Positions 1 through 7,252 of a stretch of DNA of 8,018 nucleotides are shown piece after piece; the stretch's first letter is position 1, and each line of letters starts with the position of its first letter. The translations under genes were made by a program, and so were the position numbers. This DNA is from Planctomycetales bacterium. Lineage in GTDB: Bacteria; Planctomycetota; Planctomycetia; Isosphaerales; Isosphaeraceae. The notes below the pieces were generated by a model. It had not been told where the DNA came from. It ran no database searches and worked only from the letters and a program-made list of their open reading frames with translations. Location of the stretch: the NCBI GenBank assembly GCA_027435495.1, contig DAHZZC010000018.1:1-8018 (forward strand), in the 5' to 3' direction.

Positions 1-2580
1 CTGAACCGTCAGGACGAGGTCGGCGAGCAGGCGGCGAAACTGGCCGATCAGGTCGATCTTTTCACGGGTCGCGCTCGTGAGATCCGTCGCCGGATCGAGC
101 GTCGATGGGCGACCTCGTCCGAGCCCCTGGTCCTGCTCCGGCTACACTGGCAGCTCGACACCCAGCCGATCCCGCTGGAAAAGGTGCGCGAGCGGCTCGA
201 TCGGGCGGCACGCGAGGCACCCGATGACGACCGGGTCTGGCTCGGTCAGGCCCATCTCGCGTTGCTCGAAGGCCGAATGGACACGGCCGAAGTGTTCTTG
301 AAACGATGCGATGCGAGCCGACCGAACGACCCCGACGTCCAGCGTGCGCGGCTGGAATGGGCACTGAACGCCGGACGGCCGGAACTGGCGTTGGAATCGG
401 CCCGACACCTGCCCGCCGCCGAGATGGCGCCGGCCGATCGCGTGGCGATTCTCGCCCGGATCGCCGGGCTCCGGGAGAATTCGCGGGCCGAGGCCAGAGC
501 CCTCGAATCGCTGGTCAGGCTCCGGCCCGGCGATCCCTCCGTCTGGTCTCGACTGGCCGACATCGCCGCCCGAGACGGCCAGCGCGACCGCGCCACCGAA
601 CTCCGACGTCGGCGGGCGGAGATCGACCGATCGCTCGATCATTATCGGATGCTCATGGGCGCCATGAACGCCTACAATCCGACGAACCTCGACGACCTCG
701 CCCGGACCGCCGAGGCGCTTGGTCGACGGTTCGAGGCCCGTTCGTGGTGGACGATGCGCCTCCGTCGTGTCCCCGATGATCGCGAGGCCCGCTCGGCGAT
801 CGACCGGCTCAGGCCGGTGCCCGACGAGATTCCCAGCGGCACCCAAACGATCGCCGACCTGGTCTCGCCGGAACCCGCCGACTTCTCGCGAGCGGTGGCT
901 CGTTCCACGGCTTCGTCCGCCATTCCGAACTTCCGCGAGATCGCCGAATCGGCCGGGCTCCGATTCACCTATCGGAACGATCCGACGCCGCTCTGCCGGC
1001 TCCCAGAGACGATGGGAGGCGGCGTTGCGGTCCTCGACTTCGACGGCGACGGCTGGATGGATCTGTATTGCGTTCAGGGCGGGACGCTGCCCGACCGCGA
1101 CCCTCCCCCGCCCTCGCCTCAAGGTGACCGACTTTTCCGGAACCGGCGAGACGGCACATTTGAGGACGTGACCACCATCTCGGGTCTCGCGGCGATGCCT
1201 GGCGGATTCGGCCACGGCGCCTCGGTTGGCGACTACGACAACGATGGGCGTCCCGACCTTCTCGTCACCCGGTGGAGGTCTTACGCGCTTTACCGGAATT
1301 GCGGCGACGGCCGGTTCGAGGACGCCACCGATCGCGCTGGGCTCGGGGGCCTGCGCGACTGGCCGACCTCATCGGCCTTCGCCGATCTCGACGGAGACGG
1401 CGACCTCGATCTTTACGTCTGTCACTACGCGGCCTGGGACCCGGTTCATTCGCCTCCCTGCCCGCATCCGAACGATCCAAAGCGGCACGGGTACTGCGTC
1501 CCAAGAAGCGTCGCGGCGATGCCCGACCACGTCTTCCGGAACGATGGCGGGCGGTTTGTCGACGTCTCGGAAAGCTCGGGCGTTCGCGCTGGCGATACTG
1601 ACGGCCGCGGTCTCGGCGTCGTCGCCGCCCAGCTCGATGACGACGATCGCGTCGACCTCTTCGTCGCGAATGACATGACGGCCAACCTGCTGTTTCTCAA
1701 TCAGGGCGGATTCCAGTTTCACGAGGGTGCCGCCGAGGCGGGCGTCGCAACCAATGCCTCGGGCGGATACCTCGCCGGGATGGGAATCGCCTGCGGCGAC
1801 GCCGACGGCGATGGCAGCGCCGACCTGGTCGTCACCAATTTTTACGGGGAATCCTCGACGTTCTACCGAAACCTCGGCGGCGGGATGTTTGCCGACCAGA
1901 GCGCGGCCGTCGACCTCGCCGGGCCGACCCATCGGGTTTTAGGCTTCGGCGTCTCCTTCCTCGACGCCGACAACGACGGACGGCTCGATATCGCCCAGGC
2001 GAACGGACACGTCAACGATTACCGCCCCTGGTTCCCCCACGCGATGCCCGGGCAGCTCTTTCTCGGCCGCCCCGATGGCCGGTTCGCCGAGGTTTCCGCG
2101 AGCGCGGGGGCCTGCTGGAAGATCGCACGTGTCGGACGCGGACTGGCCGTCGCCGACCTCGACAACGACGGACGGGACGACGTCGTGATCGCCTCGTCGG
2201 GCGGGCCGCTGGCCTGCTTCCACAACGAGGGACCGGCCGGGCACTTCCTGGTGCTCAAACTCGAAGGAGACGGCAAAAGGTCGAACCGAGACGCCGTCGG
2301 CGCCCGGGTCGTCCTTCGTACCGGCGATCGACGGCAGCATGCCCAGCGAATCGGAGGCGGCAGCTTCCTCTCCGCTAGCGACACCCGGATTCGTTTCGGA
2401 CTCGGCGACGCGACCCAGATCGAGGAAGTCGTGGTCCGGTGGCCGTCGGGCCGTATCGAGCCGTTCCAGGGTCTGGACGCCGATCGAGCCTACCGACTTC
2501 GCGAGGGAACATCGAAGGCCGTGCCCCTGGTCGGCTGGGATCGGGCGAATCGTTCCTCCACGATTCGCTCAGGGTTTTGA
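1..2580 (+). CDS. TPR / FG-GAP (VCBS) beta-propeller / ASPIC-UnbV protein, 5'-partial (CRTAC1-like)
   Basis: The reading frame is open from base 1, so the true start lies upstream; the GTG at 184 is internal, not a convincing start. At least 859 codons are present. Codons from about nt 100 to 800 encode Ala/Leu/Arg-rich paired helices of TPR type (for example around nt 226-410 and 500-630). From about nt 919 to 2270 there are seven Asp-rich DxDxDGxxD-type loops: DFDGDGWMD (~1036), DYDNDGRPD (~1231), DLDGDGDLD (~1384), QLDDDDRVD (~1630), DADGDGSAD (~1798), DADNDGRLD (~1963) and DLDNDGRDD (~2155). Each is followed by a RNxGDGxF-like strand, as in FG-GAP/VCBS propeller proteins that bind calcium. 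Nt 2284-2505 match the ASPIC/UnbV domain (GARVVL, then FGLGDATQIEEVVVRWPSG). The Cys-containing insert CVPRSVAAMPDHVFRN (~1497) is typical of CRTAC1-like proteins. The substrate or partner is unknown; such proteins are usually exported, but the N-terminus that would show a signal peptide is missing. Confidence 0.93.
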   Translation: MNRQDEVGEQAAKLADQVDLFTGRAREIRRRIERRWATSSEPLVLLRLHWQLDTQPIPLEKVRERLDRAAREAPDDDRVWLGQAHLALLEGRMDTAEVFLKRCDASRPNDPDVQRARLEWALNAGRPELALESARHLPAAEMAPADRVAILARIAGLRENSRAEARALESLVRLRPGDPSVWSRLADIAARDGQRDRATELRRRRAEIDRSLDHYRMLMGAMNAYNPTNLDDLARTAEALGRRFEARSWWTMRLRRVPDDREARSAIDRLRPVPDEIPSGTQTIADLVSPEPADFSRAVARSTASSAIPNFREIAESAGLRFTYRNDPTPLCRLPETMGGGVAVLDFDGDGWMDLYCVQGGTLPDRDPPPPSPQGDRLFRNRRDGTFEDVTTISGLAAMPGGFGHGASVGDYDNDGRPDLLVTRWRSYALYRNCGDGRFEDATDRAGLGGLRDWPTSSAFADLDGDGDLDLYVCHYAAWDPVHSPPCPHPNDPKRHGYCVPRSVAAMPDHVFRNDGGRFVDVSESSGVRAGDTDGRGLGVVAAQLDDDDRVDLFVANDMTANLLFLNQGGFQFHEGAAEAGVATNASGGYLAGMGIACGDADGDGSADLVVTNFYGESSTFYRNLGGGMFADQSAAVDLAGPTHRVLGFGVSFLDADNDGRLDIAQANGHVNDYRPWFPHAMPGQLFLGRPDGRFAEVSASAGACWKIARVGRGLAVADLDNDGRDDVVIASSGGPLACFHNEGPAGHFLVLKLEGDGKRSNRDAVGARVVLRTGDRRQHAQRIGGGSFLSASDTRIRFGLGDATQIEEVVVRWPSGRIEPFQGLDADRAYRLREGTSKAVPLVGWDRANRSSTIRSGF
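2543..2579 (+). terminator. Terminator-like hairpin inside the last codons of the propeller gene
   Basis: A perfect 8-bp stem, GCGAATCG (2545-2552) and CGATTCGC (2561-2568), encloses an 8-nt loop. It can be extended by a G-U and a G-C pair to 2543-2570. A short T run (2576-2579) follows and merges with the TGA stop at 2578-2580. This looks like an intrinsic terminator embedded in coding sequence. The T tract is short, so efficiency is uncertain. Confidence 0.45.
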
Positions 2581-2709
2581 AGCAACCGGTTGAAGGCTTC
2601 CGGTTTCCGATTCAAGATTCCCCAGTCGTTATCGTTAGGGCAACTCGACTTGATTCCATCAGAAATCTGGAATCTGTTATCTGGAATCGATTCTTTCACA
2701 ACCTCTCGG
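2581..2709. repeat. Convergent spacer rich in GATTCC/GGAATC motifs
   Basis: This 129-bp spacer separates the propeller gene from the minus-strand membrane-protein pair and is visibly less GC-rich than its flanks. It holds a direct repeat of ATCTGGAATC (2665-2674 and 2679-2688, period 14). It also holds an inverted repeat, GATTCCA (2652-2658) with TGGAATC (2668-2674), around a 9-nt loop. Further GATTC elements occur near 2610, 2617 and 2687. The inverted repeat could act as a weak bidirectional terminator, but neither side has a clear T tract. No gene is visible here. Confidence 0.4.
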
Positions 2710-2904
2710 TCAGGCCTGGGTATTGATGAGCAAAAGGATGGCGGTGGCCATCACCAGCAAGCCCATGATCCAGACGCAGAGGCGGGCCGAATGCCACCAG
2801 ATCCGCCGCCACGATTCGTGTCGCGAGGCGGAATAGACCAGGCTGATCGCGATCACCAGCGGCAGGATCAGCCAGTAAACTTCCACCGAGGCCGACGGAT
2901 TCAT
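2710..2904 (-). CDS. Small two-helix membrane protein (64 aa), unknown function
   Basis: This is a 64-residue protein with two obvious hydrophobic segments. Residues about 9-25 (VYWLILPLVIAISLVYSA) and 43-61 (VWIMGLLVMATAILLLI) flank a basic, Trp/Arg/His-rich loop (RHESWRRIWWHSAR). It is therefore probably a hairpin inner-membrane protein with the loop in the cytoplasm by the positive-inside rule. The start is well supported: GGGAGG lies 6 nt upstream of the ATG, and the ATG overlaps the stop of the upstream gene as ATGA (2904-2901), the usual sign of translational coupling. No catalytic motif is visible. Function is unknown; the coupling suggests it works with, or in stoichiometry with, the TM2-like protein encoded just before it. 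Confidence 0.75.
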   Translation of the reverse strand: MNPSASVEVYWLILPLVIAISLVYSASRHESWRRIWWHSARLCVWIMGLLVMATAILLLINTQA

Positions 2905-3437
2905 GCCGAACCTCCCGCCGGAATGCCTCCGGCACTGGCCCGGACCGCCGGAGCATCAGGAGACGTCTCGTCCTGATAGGCGGGGCCGTCGAAGGCGTCG
3001 TAGATCGCCAGGATGTTCAGCAGACCGGCGACACAGGTGTAGATCGATCCGATCTCCACGAGCTTGCCGAGCCGATTCTGAAGGGCGTTCAGCGCGTTCT
3101 GAGAGGGCTCGGCCATGAATCCCCCGAGGATTGGGGCATGCCCGTATCGCTCCAGAAGACTCTGGAGCAGCGCGGGAAGCGAGGGGAGGCCGACGAAGAA
3201 CTGGCCGAGGTAATAAAGCGGGAACTTTTCCGGGTTCTGGAGCGGGTTGACCCATCGCCAGTAGACAATCTTCCCCTCGCCCATGATCAGGCCGATGAAA
3301 AACAACCCCAGAATGCAGATCGCGTAGAGGATCCCCTTGCCGATCCGCCCCTGATAAATATGGCCCGCCCCTGGGATCAACCAGGCCAGCAACGCCGCAA
3401 GGGCGGGGTTGCGCAGATTCACGCTCGGCTCGGTCAT
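2901..3437 (-). CDS. TM2-like / DUF6677-type membrane protein (178 aa), unknown function
   Basis: The predicted protein has 178 residues. It opens with a TM2-like signature, NPALAALLAWLIPGAGHIYQGR (residues 10-31), whose G-x-G-x-x-Y-x-G spacing is typical of small membrane proteins of the TM2 class. Hydrophobic stretches follow at about 35-52, 75-92 and 130-146, the last ending in NILAIYDAFDG. The C-terminal 25 residues are Ala/Pro/Gly-rich and probably disordered. From memory it resembles the planctomycete DUF6677 family; no biochemical role is known to me. I chose the ATG at 3437 because the TM2 motif begins just after it and GGAGG lies about 13 nt upstream. The longer ORF to 3509 would add an Arg/Pro-rich tail with no membrane character and would place its start codon on a perfect TATAAT. 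It is followed in overlap by the 64-aa membrane protein, as one operon. Confidence 0.82.
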   Translation of the reverse strand: MTEPSVNLRNPALAALLAWLIPGAGHIYQGRIGKGILYAICILGLFFIGLIMGEGKIVYWRWVNPLQNPEKFPLYYLGQFFVGLPSLPALLQSLLERYGHAPILGGFMAEPSQNALNALQNRLGKLVEIGSIYTCVAGLLNILAIYDAFDGPAYQDETSPDAPAVRASAGGIPAGGSA

Positions 3438-3507
3438 CGCGACGCATCGACCTCCCTGGGCCGGGGAATCGTCCGGACGCCATTCCCGGCGCACGCCCCT
3501 GCCATCC

Positions 3508-3536
3508 ATTATATGCTATCAGAACGTTGGATCGTG
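3508..3536 (-). promoter_or_regulatory. Candidate sigma-70-type promoter for the membrane-protein pair
   Basis: On the minus strand a perfect TATAAT -10 hexamer reads from 3513 to 3508 in a short AT-rich patch within otherwise GC-rich DNA. The matching -35 position (about 3531-3536 on the + strand) is poor, reading CACGAT. Transcription would begin near 3501, giving a leader of about 64 nt before the ATG at 3437. The promoter is supported by the -10 element and by its position only. Confidence 0.4.
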
Positions 3537-3602
3537 ATCCAGCCCCACTCTCTCTCGATCGATCGGCCCCCGAGCCGGCTCGACGTTCGACGATCTCCCT
3601 TT

Positions 3603-3608
3603 TATGAT
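3603..3608 (+). promoter_or_regulatory. Candidate -10 element for the glycosyltransferase gene
   Basis: TATGAT (five of six matches to TATAAT) lies 57 nt before the GTG start at 3666, in a short T-rich patch. No good -35 hexamer sits 16-18 nt upstream, so this is weak support. It is consistent with a divergent promoter for the gene pair on either side of this gap. Confidence 0.25.
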
Positions 3609-3665
3609 CTCGGAGGAGCGGGCCGCTCATTTTCGGGCGTCTGAGGCCACGACGGGAGGCGACGA

Positions 3666-5306
3666 GTGTTATCGGGAACGAGTGTGGATCGGGGCCGAGC
3701 CGAGGTCCCCGGGATCGTCTCCCGTTATCGTCGGCTTCGATGGGGGATCGCCACGGGAACGATCGCGGCACTGGCGGTCCTCTTGACACTGGAGGGCCCT
3801 GGCCTCACCGTCGATGAACCGCTGGACGTCCGGCCCGGCCGGAAGTACGTCCACACTCTTTTCGAGAGAGGATGGCGGTTTCTGACCCCCGAGGTCGTCG
3901 ATCAGGTCTACCGGGACAACGCCGAACATCCGCCGCTCGGTCGGTGGCTGCTCGGGATCGCCTCGGTGCTCGGCCAGCCGTTCGAGACGGTCTGGAAGGG
4001 GCCCGACCCGACCGATTCGTACGTCCTCGCCGGGCGGATCGCTCCTGCGCTCACCTTTGGAGCGTTGGCAGGGCTCATCGCCTTCGTGGCGATCGGACGA
4101 TGGGGGAAAGCCGCCGGACTCTCGGCCGCCCTCGCCCTGGTCGCCATGCCGAGGGTCTTTGCACACGCGCACTTCGGCGCACTGGATACCTTTCTGGCCT
4201 TCACCTGGACGGCCGCCCTGCTCGCCGGAGAACGAGCCCTGCGCTCGTCGAGGCCGGTTGCCGCGATGTCGGGAGCGGGTCTCGCCTGGGCGCTGGCCCT
4301 GCTGACCAAGATTCATGCCTGGTTCCTGCTCCCGATCCTCGCGATCCTGGCCCTCGTCCGCCTGCCGATTCGGCGAGCGATCCCCGCGCTGGCCGCCTGG
4401 AGCCTGGTTGGATGCCTTCTGTTCTGGGCCGGATGGCCGTGGCTCTGGTATCACCCCTGGTCGAGGCTGCTGGCCTACTGGGGTACGGGCGTCGAACGGT
4501 CGACGATTCTCGTCCAGTACTTTGGCCGGGTCTACGCGGATCGCGATGTTCCCTGGCACTATCCCTGGTTCTACTTCGTCACGACTGTCCCGATCGGGCT
4601 GCACGCCTTCGGCCTGTTTGGACTGGTCCGCGGCTGGAGGCTTCGGAGTCGCGATCCGCTCCCGATGCTCCTCGCCGGCTCGATCGCGTTTTTCCTGGTG
4701 CTTTTTAGCAGTCGGGTTCCGGTCTATGACGGCGAGCGGCTCTTTCTGCTCGTCTTCCCGGCCTGGGCGATGCTGATCGGTTTCGGATTCGGCGGGCTCT
4801 TCGATCGCCCGACGACGAGCCGCCCGGCCCGGATCGGTCTGTTCGCCGTGCTGTCGGCCCAGCTCCTCGCCGTGGTACTGACGTTCCCGTTCGGCCTGAG
4901 CTACTACAACGGCCTGGTCGCCTGGCTCCCCGGCGCGGATCGACTCGGACTGGAAGTCACGTACTGGGGCGACGCCGTCGATCGAGTCCTTCTCGACGAT
5001 CTGGCCGCCCGTGCCGAGCCCGACGCCACCGCCGCACTCGTGCCGACGCTCTATCCCGGCCAGGGGACGCTGACCACGGGCTTCCACCGAGGACTTGCTC
5101 GACGAGGCGTGATCCTCAAGGATCAGGAGGGCGCATCGTCCGCGACCTGGGTCGTCCTCTCGCGACGGTCGGCGTACTGGCCCCCCGGCTGGACCGAACG
5201 ACTCAAGGCGGATGGCGGCCGGCTCGTCGCGACCCGACGCCTCCAGGGCGTCGTCCTGGCCGAACTCTGGTATTTTCCCAGGAATTCGTCGGAACCGGCT
5301 CTTTGA
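3666..5306 (+). CDS. GT-C membrane glycosyltransferase, family 39 / PMT_2-like
   Basis: This is a 546-residue integral membrane protein with roughly ten hydrophobic segments by eye (about 25-42, 123-143, 150-166, 174-190, 200-215, 218-232, 238-262, 298-322, 331-349, 357-379, 388-408). The first periplasmic loop after TM1 carries an acidic pair, LTVDEPLD (D50, E51). The EHPPLGRWL motif (87-95) and the AHFGALD motif (168-174) follow. These are hallmarks of GT-C enzymes of the PMT/ArnT class, which move a sugar from a polyprenyl-phosphate donor to an acceptor at the outer face of the membrane. The C-terminal 120 residues look like a soluble domain. Donor and acceptor cannot be read from the sequence. 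The GTG start is favoured by GGGAGG ending 6 nt upstream. It is divergent from the TM2-like gene. It may use polyprenyl carriers, but no link to the downstream prenyl synthase is shown. Confidence 0.85.
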   Translation: MLSGTSVDRGRAEVPGIVSRYRRLRWGIATGTIAALAVLLTLEGPGLTVDEPLDVRPGRKYVHTLFERGWRFLTPEVVDQVYRDNAEHPPLGRWLLGIASVLGQPFETVWKGPDPTDSYVLAGRIAPALTFGALAGLIAFVAIGRWGKAAGLSAALALVAMPRVFAHAHFGALDTFLAFTWTAALLAGERALRSSRPVAAMSGAGLAWALALLTKIHAWFLLPILAILALVRLPIRRAIPALAAWSLVGCLLFWAGWPWLWYHPWSRLLAYWGTGVERSTILVQYFGRVYADRDVPWHYPWFYFVTTVPIGLHAFGLFGLVRGWRLRSRDPLPMLLAGSIAFFLVLFSSRVPVYDGERLFLLVFPAWAMLIGFGFGGLFDRPTTSRPARIGLFAVLSAQLLAVVLTFPFGLSYYNGLVAWLPGADRLGLEVTYWGDAVDRVLLDDLAARAEPDATAALVPTLYPGQGTLTTGFHRGLARRGVILKDQEGASSATWVVLSRRSAYWPPGWTERLKADGGRLVATRRLQGVVLAELWYFPRNSSEPAL

Positions 5307-5481
5307 GGAAGCGGTCCAGGAACGAGCCCCCCTCCCCGATCCGGCCGCGGGCCCGGACGATTCATCCGCTTCCCTCTAGCCTCTCGGCGGACGATTCGTA
5401 GAATACGTTCAGAAGGAATTGAACGAAATCCCCGGTGCGAGGTCTCCTGGGCCATCGCGCTGGCGGACGGAGTGGATGTGG

Positions 5482-5985
5482 ATGGGCAAGCTCTCGCATT
5501 TTGACGAAACCGGGGCCAGCCGGATGGTGGATGTCTCCGAAAAGGAGGCGACGCTCCGGACGGCGAGGGCGAGCGGATCGGTTCGGATGAATCCGGCGAC
5601 GCTGGCGCTGTTGCGGGATCGCGGGCTCGCGAAAGGGGATGTCCTGGAGGTTTCGCGACTGGCGGGGATCATGGGGGCGAAGCGGACGGGAGAGTTGATC
5701 CCGCTTTGCCACCCGCTGGGACTGGATGGCGTCGAGTTGTCGCTTCGGGCCGAGGAACCGGATCACGTCCGGGTGGAGGCCGTGGTGAAGACGGTCGGCC
5801 GGACGGGCGTGGAGATGGAGGCTCTGGTCGCCGTGACGACGGCCTGCCTGACCGTCTACGATATGTGCAAGGCGGTCGACCGCGAGATGGTCATTGAGGA
5901 AGTTCGACTCGAGGAGAAGACCGGGGGGCGTCGCGGGACCTATCGGAGGTCTGCCGCCGAGGTTCCGGCACCCGAGGCGGGCTGA
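5482..5985 (+). CDS. moaC: Cyclic pyranopterin monophosphate synthase MoaC
   Basis: MoaC converts the 3',8-cyclo-GTP made by MoaA into cyclic pyranopterin monophosphate, the first stable intermediate of molybdenum cofactor, in the cytoplasm. From the ATG at 5482 the protein has 167 residues, close to the usual 160. It shows the family motifs in order: SHFDETGASRMVDVS (5-19), K51, K67, IPLCHPL (73-79, H77), TGVEMEALVAV (108-118) and LTVYDMCKAVD (123-133, with D127 and K130), then EEKTGGRRG. These correspond to the conserved Lys/His/Asp active-site residues of E. coli MoaC. The frame is open back to a TTG at 5419, but that start would add a Pro/Arg-rich stretch and sits 1 nt from its purine run. 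GGAG at 5469-5472 is 9 nt from the ATG at 5482; the in-frame ATG at 5476 is a close alternative. No other moa gene lies in the window. Confidence 0.95.
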   Translation: MGKLSHFDETGASRMVDVSEKEATLRTARASGSVRMNPATLALLRDRGLAKGDVLEVSRLAGIMGAKRTGELIPLCHPLGLDGVELSLRAEEPDHVRVEAVVKTVGRTGVEMEALVAVTTACLTVYDMCKAVDREMVIEEVRLEEKTGGRRGTYRRSAAEVPAPEAG

Positions 5986-5999
5986 ACGGGGGGTCTGGG

Positions 6000-7019
6000 A
6001 TGGCGACGGGCACGCGGATCAAAACGGACGAGGGCCAGGGTCGGCCCACGCTGGCGCTGGGCGACCTGTATGCCCCGATCGCTACCGAACTGGCCGACGC
6101 CGAGCGCATTTTTCAGGAAGAGCTGTCGAGTCGCTTCCCCTTTGTGCAACATCTTGTGGACCACTGCGCCGATTTCCAGGGGAAACGGTTGCGGCCGGCG
6201 CTGGTGCTGCTGACGGCGAGAGCCTGCGGTTCGGTGACGCCGTCGCACAGTGTTCTCGCGGCGGTCGTGGAGATGATCCACACAGCCACACTCGTTCACG
6301 ACGACATTCTCGACGAGGCGATGGTGCGCCGGCACGCCGCGACGGTGAATGCCGAATGGGGGAACGAAACGGCCGTGCTGCTGGGGGATTATCTGTTCAC
6401 GCATGCCTTTCACCTGGCCGCCTCGCTCGACTCCACCCGCGCCTGCCGATGGATCGGGGAGGCGACGAACCGGGTCTGCGAGGGCGAGATGCAGCAGGTT
6501 CACCACCGGGGGAATCTGGACCTCGACGAGGCTTCCTATTTTGCGATCATTGAGGGGAAGACGGCGGAGCTGACCGCGGTGAGCTGCCGGCTCGGCGCCT
6601 CGTACGCCGGGGCGTCAGACGCGACCGTCGCCGCGATGGATCGTTACGGTCGCGAGCTCGGAATTGCCTTTCAGATTGCCGATGACGTCCTCGATATCTG
6701 GGGCGAGGAGCGGGTGACGGGCAAAAGCCTGGGCACCGACCTCGAAAAGCAGAAGCTGACCCTGCCGATGATCTACCTGCTCCGGATGGTCGAGCCCGAC
6801 GTTGCCGCCGAGATCCGACGCCTGCTCGACGAGGCGCACGCCGATCACCGCCGACTGATCCGCCCCCACCTTGAACGCACCGGCGCCATTGACCGCGCCT
6901 GGCAGAAGGCCAAGCTCCACGTGAAGCAGGCCCTCGACGCGCTCGACGTCCTTCCGGACTCCGACGCCCGCTCCCTCCTCCGCATCCTCGCCCAGTACGT
7001 CGTCCGACGCTCCTCGTGA
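6000..7019 (+). CDS. Long-chain (E)-polyprenyl diphosphate synthase (IspB/HepT-type)
   Basis: This is a 339-residue trans-prenyltransferase that adds isopentenyl diphosphate units to an allylic diphosphate. It contains GKRLRP (61-66), the first Asp-rich motif DDILD (101-105) followed by RR (110-111), EGKT (185-188), FQIADDVLD (224-232, second Asp-rich motif) and GKSLGTDLEKQKLTLP (241-256). Both Mg-binding motifs are intact. The fifth residue before the first Asp-rich motif is Ala (MIHTATLVHDD), a small residue; in this family a bulky residue there stops elongation early, so a long product of about C30 or more is inferred. That would suit a menaquinone side chain; planctomycetes commonly carry MK-6, but the sequence does not fix the length. 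The ATG lies 14 nt after the moaC stop, with a G-rich stretch between, so the two are probably co-transcribed. Confidence 0.93.
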   Translation: MATGTRIKTDEGQGRPTLALGDLYAPIATELADAERIFQEELSSRFPFVQHLVDHCADFQGKRLRPALVLLTARACGSVTPSHSVLAAVVEMIHTATLVHDDILDEAMVRRHAATVNAEWGNETAVLLGDYLFTHAFHLAASLDSTRACRWIGEATNRVCEGEMQQVHHRGNLDLDEASYFAIIEGKTAELTAVSCRLGASYAGASDATVAAMDRYGRELGIAFQIADDVLDIWGEERVTGKSLGTDLEKQKLTLPMIYLLRMVEPDVAAEIRRLLDEAHADHRRLIRPHLERTGAIDRAWQKAKLHVKQALDALDVLPDSDARSLLRILAQYVVRRSS

Positions 7020-7101
7020 CCCGGCTCTGACAGGAATTCCCGGGCTCGTCACTCCTTCGAGATCGCAGGACCGCACACCGACTTGCGTCTTTTGCAGATT
7101 T

Positions 7102-7134
7102 TTGAATTGAACTTTGCCATTGATCCATTATGAT
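7102..7134 (+). promoter_or_regulatory. Candidate sigma-70-type promoter upstream of the XRE gene
   Basis: In an AT-rich patch, TTGAAC (7107-7112) and TATGAT (7129-7134, five of six matches to TATAAT) are separated by 16 nt. An overlapping TTGAAT begins at 7102. Transcription would start near 7141, leaving a leader of about 150 nt before the regulator's ATG at 7290. This is the best sigma-70-like pair I can see in the 270-bp gap. Confidence 0.4.
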
Positions 7135-7252
7135 TATCGGCATGAGGCTGCAATGGCGCGTCCCGAGCGGTCCTCTCACGGTCGGGGCCTACCTGCGTTC
7201 GCGGTGACGAACCGATGATCTTGGGAAATTCTTTCGGGATTCCTGGGGCGAC

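Noticed and set aside
142..1215. A 357-codon minus-strand open frame opposite the TPR/propeller gene
   Set aside because: It is Arg/Gly/Pro-rich with no domain, lies wholly opposite a well-supported gene, and is explained by GC-rich codon bias.
3438..3509. A longer start for the TM2-like protein at 3509
   Set aside because: It would add 24 Arg/Pro/Gly-rich residues and overlap a perfect TATAAT on the same strand, leaving no room for a promoter and leader at that site.
2956..3789. A 277-codon minus-strand frame overlapping the TM2-like gene
   Set aside because: It is Arg/Pro/Gly-rich and shifted relative to the TM2-like frame, which has coherent hydrophobic segments and a family motif.
3669..5087. 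A 472-codon minus-strand open frame opposite the glycosyltransferase gene
   Set aside because: Its composition is low in hydrophobics and rich in Arg/Gly/Glu/Gln with no motif. The plus-strand frame has clear membrane segments and GT-C motifs.
5419..5481. A TTG-initiated N-terminal extension of MoaC
   Set aside because: The extension is Pro/Arg-rich, is not part of the MoaC family, and its purine run is too close to the TTG to act as a ribosome binding site.
7020..7044. CCCGG/CCGGG inverted repeat after the prenyl synthase as a terminator
   Set aside because: The stem is only 5 bp with a 15-nt loop and no T tract.
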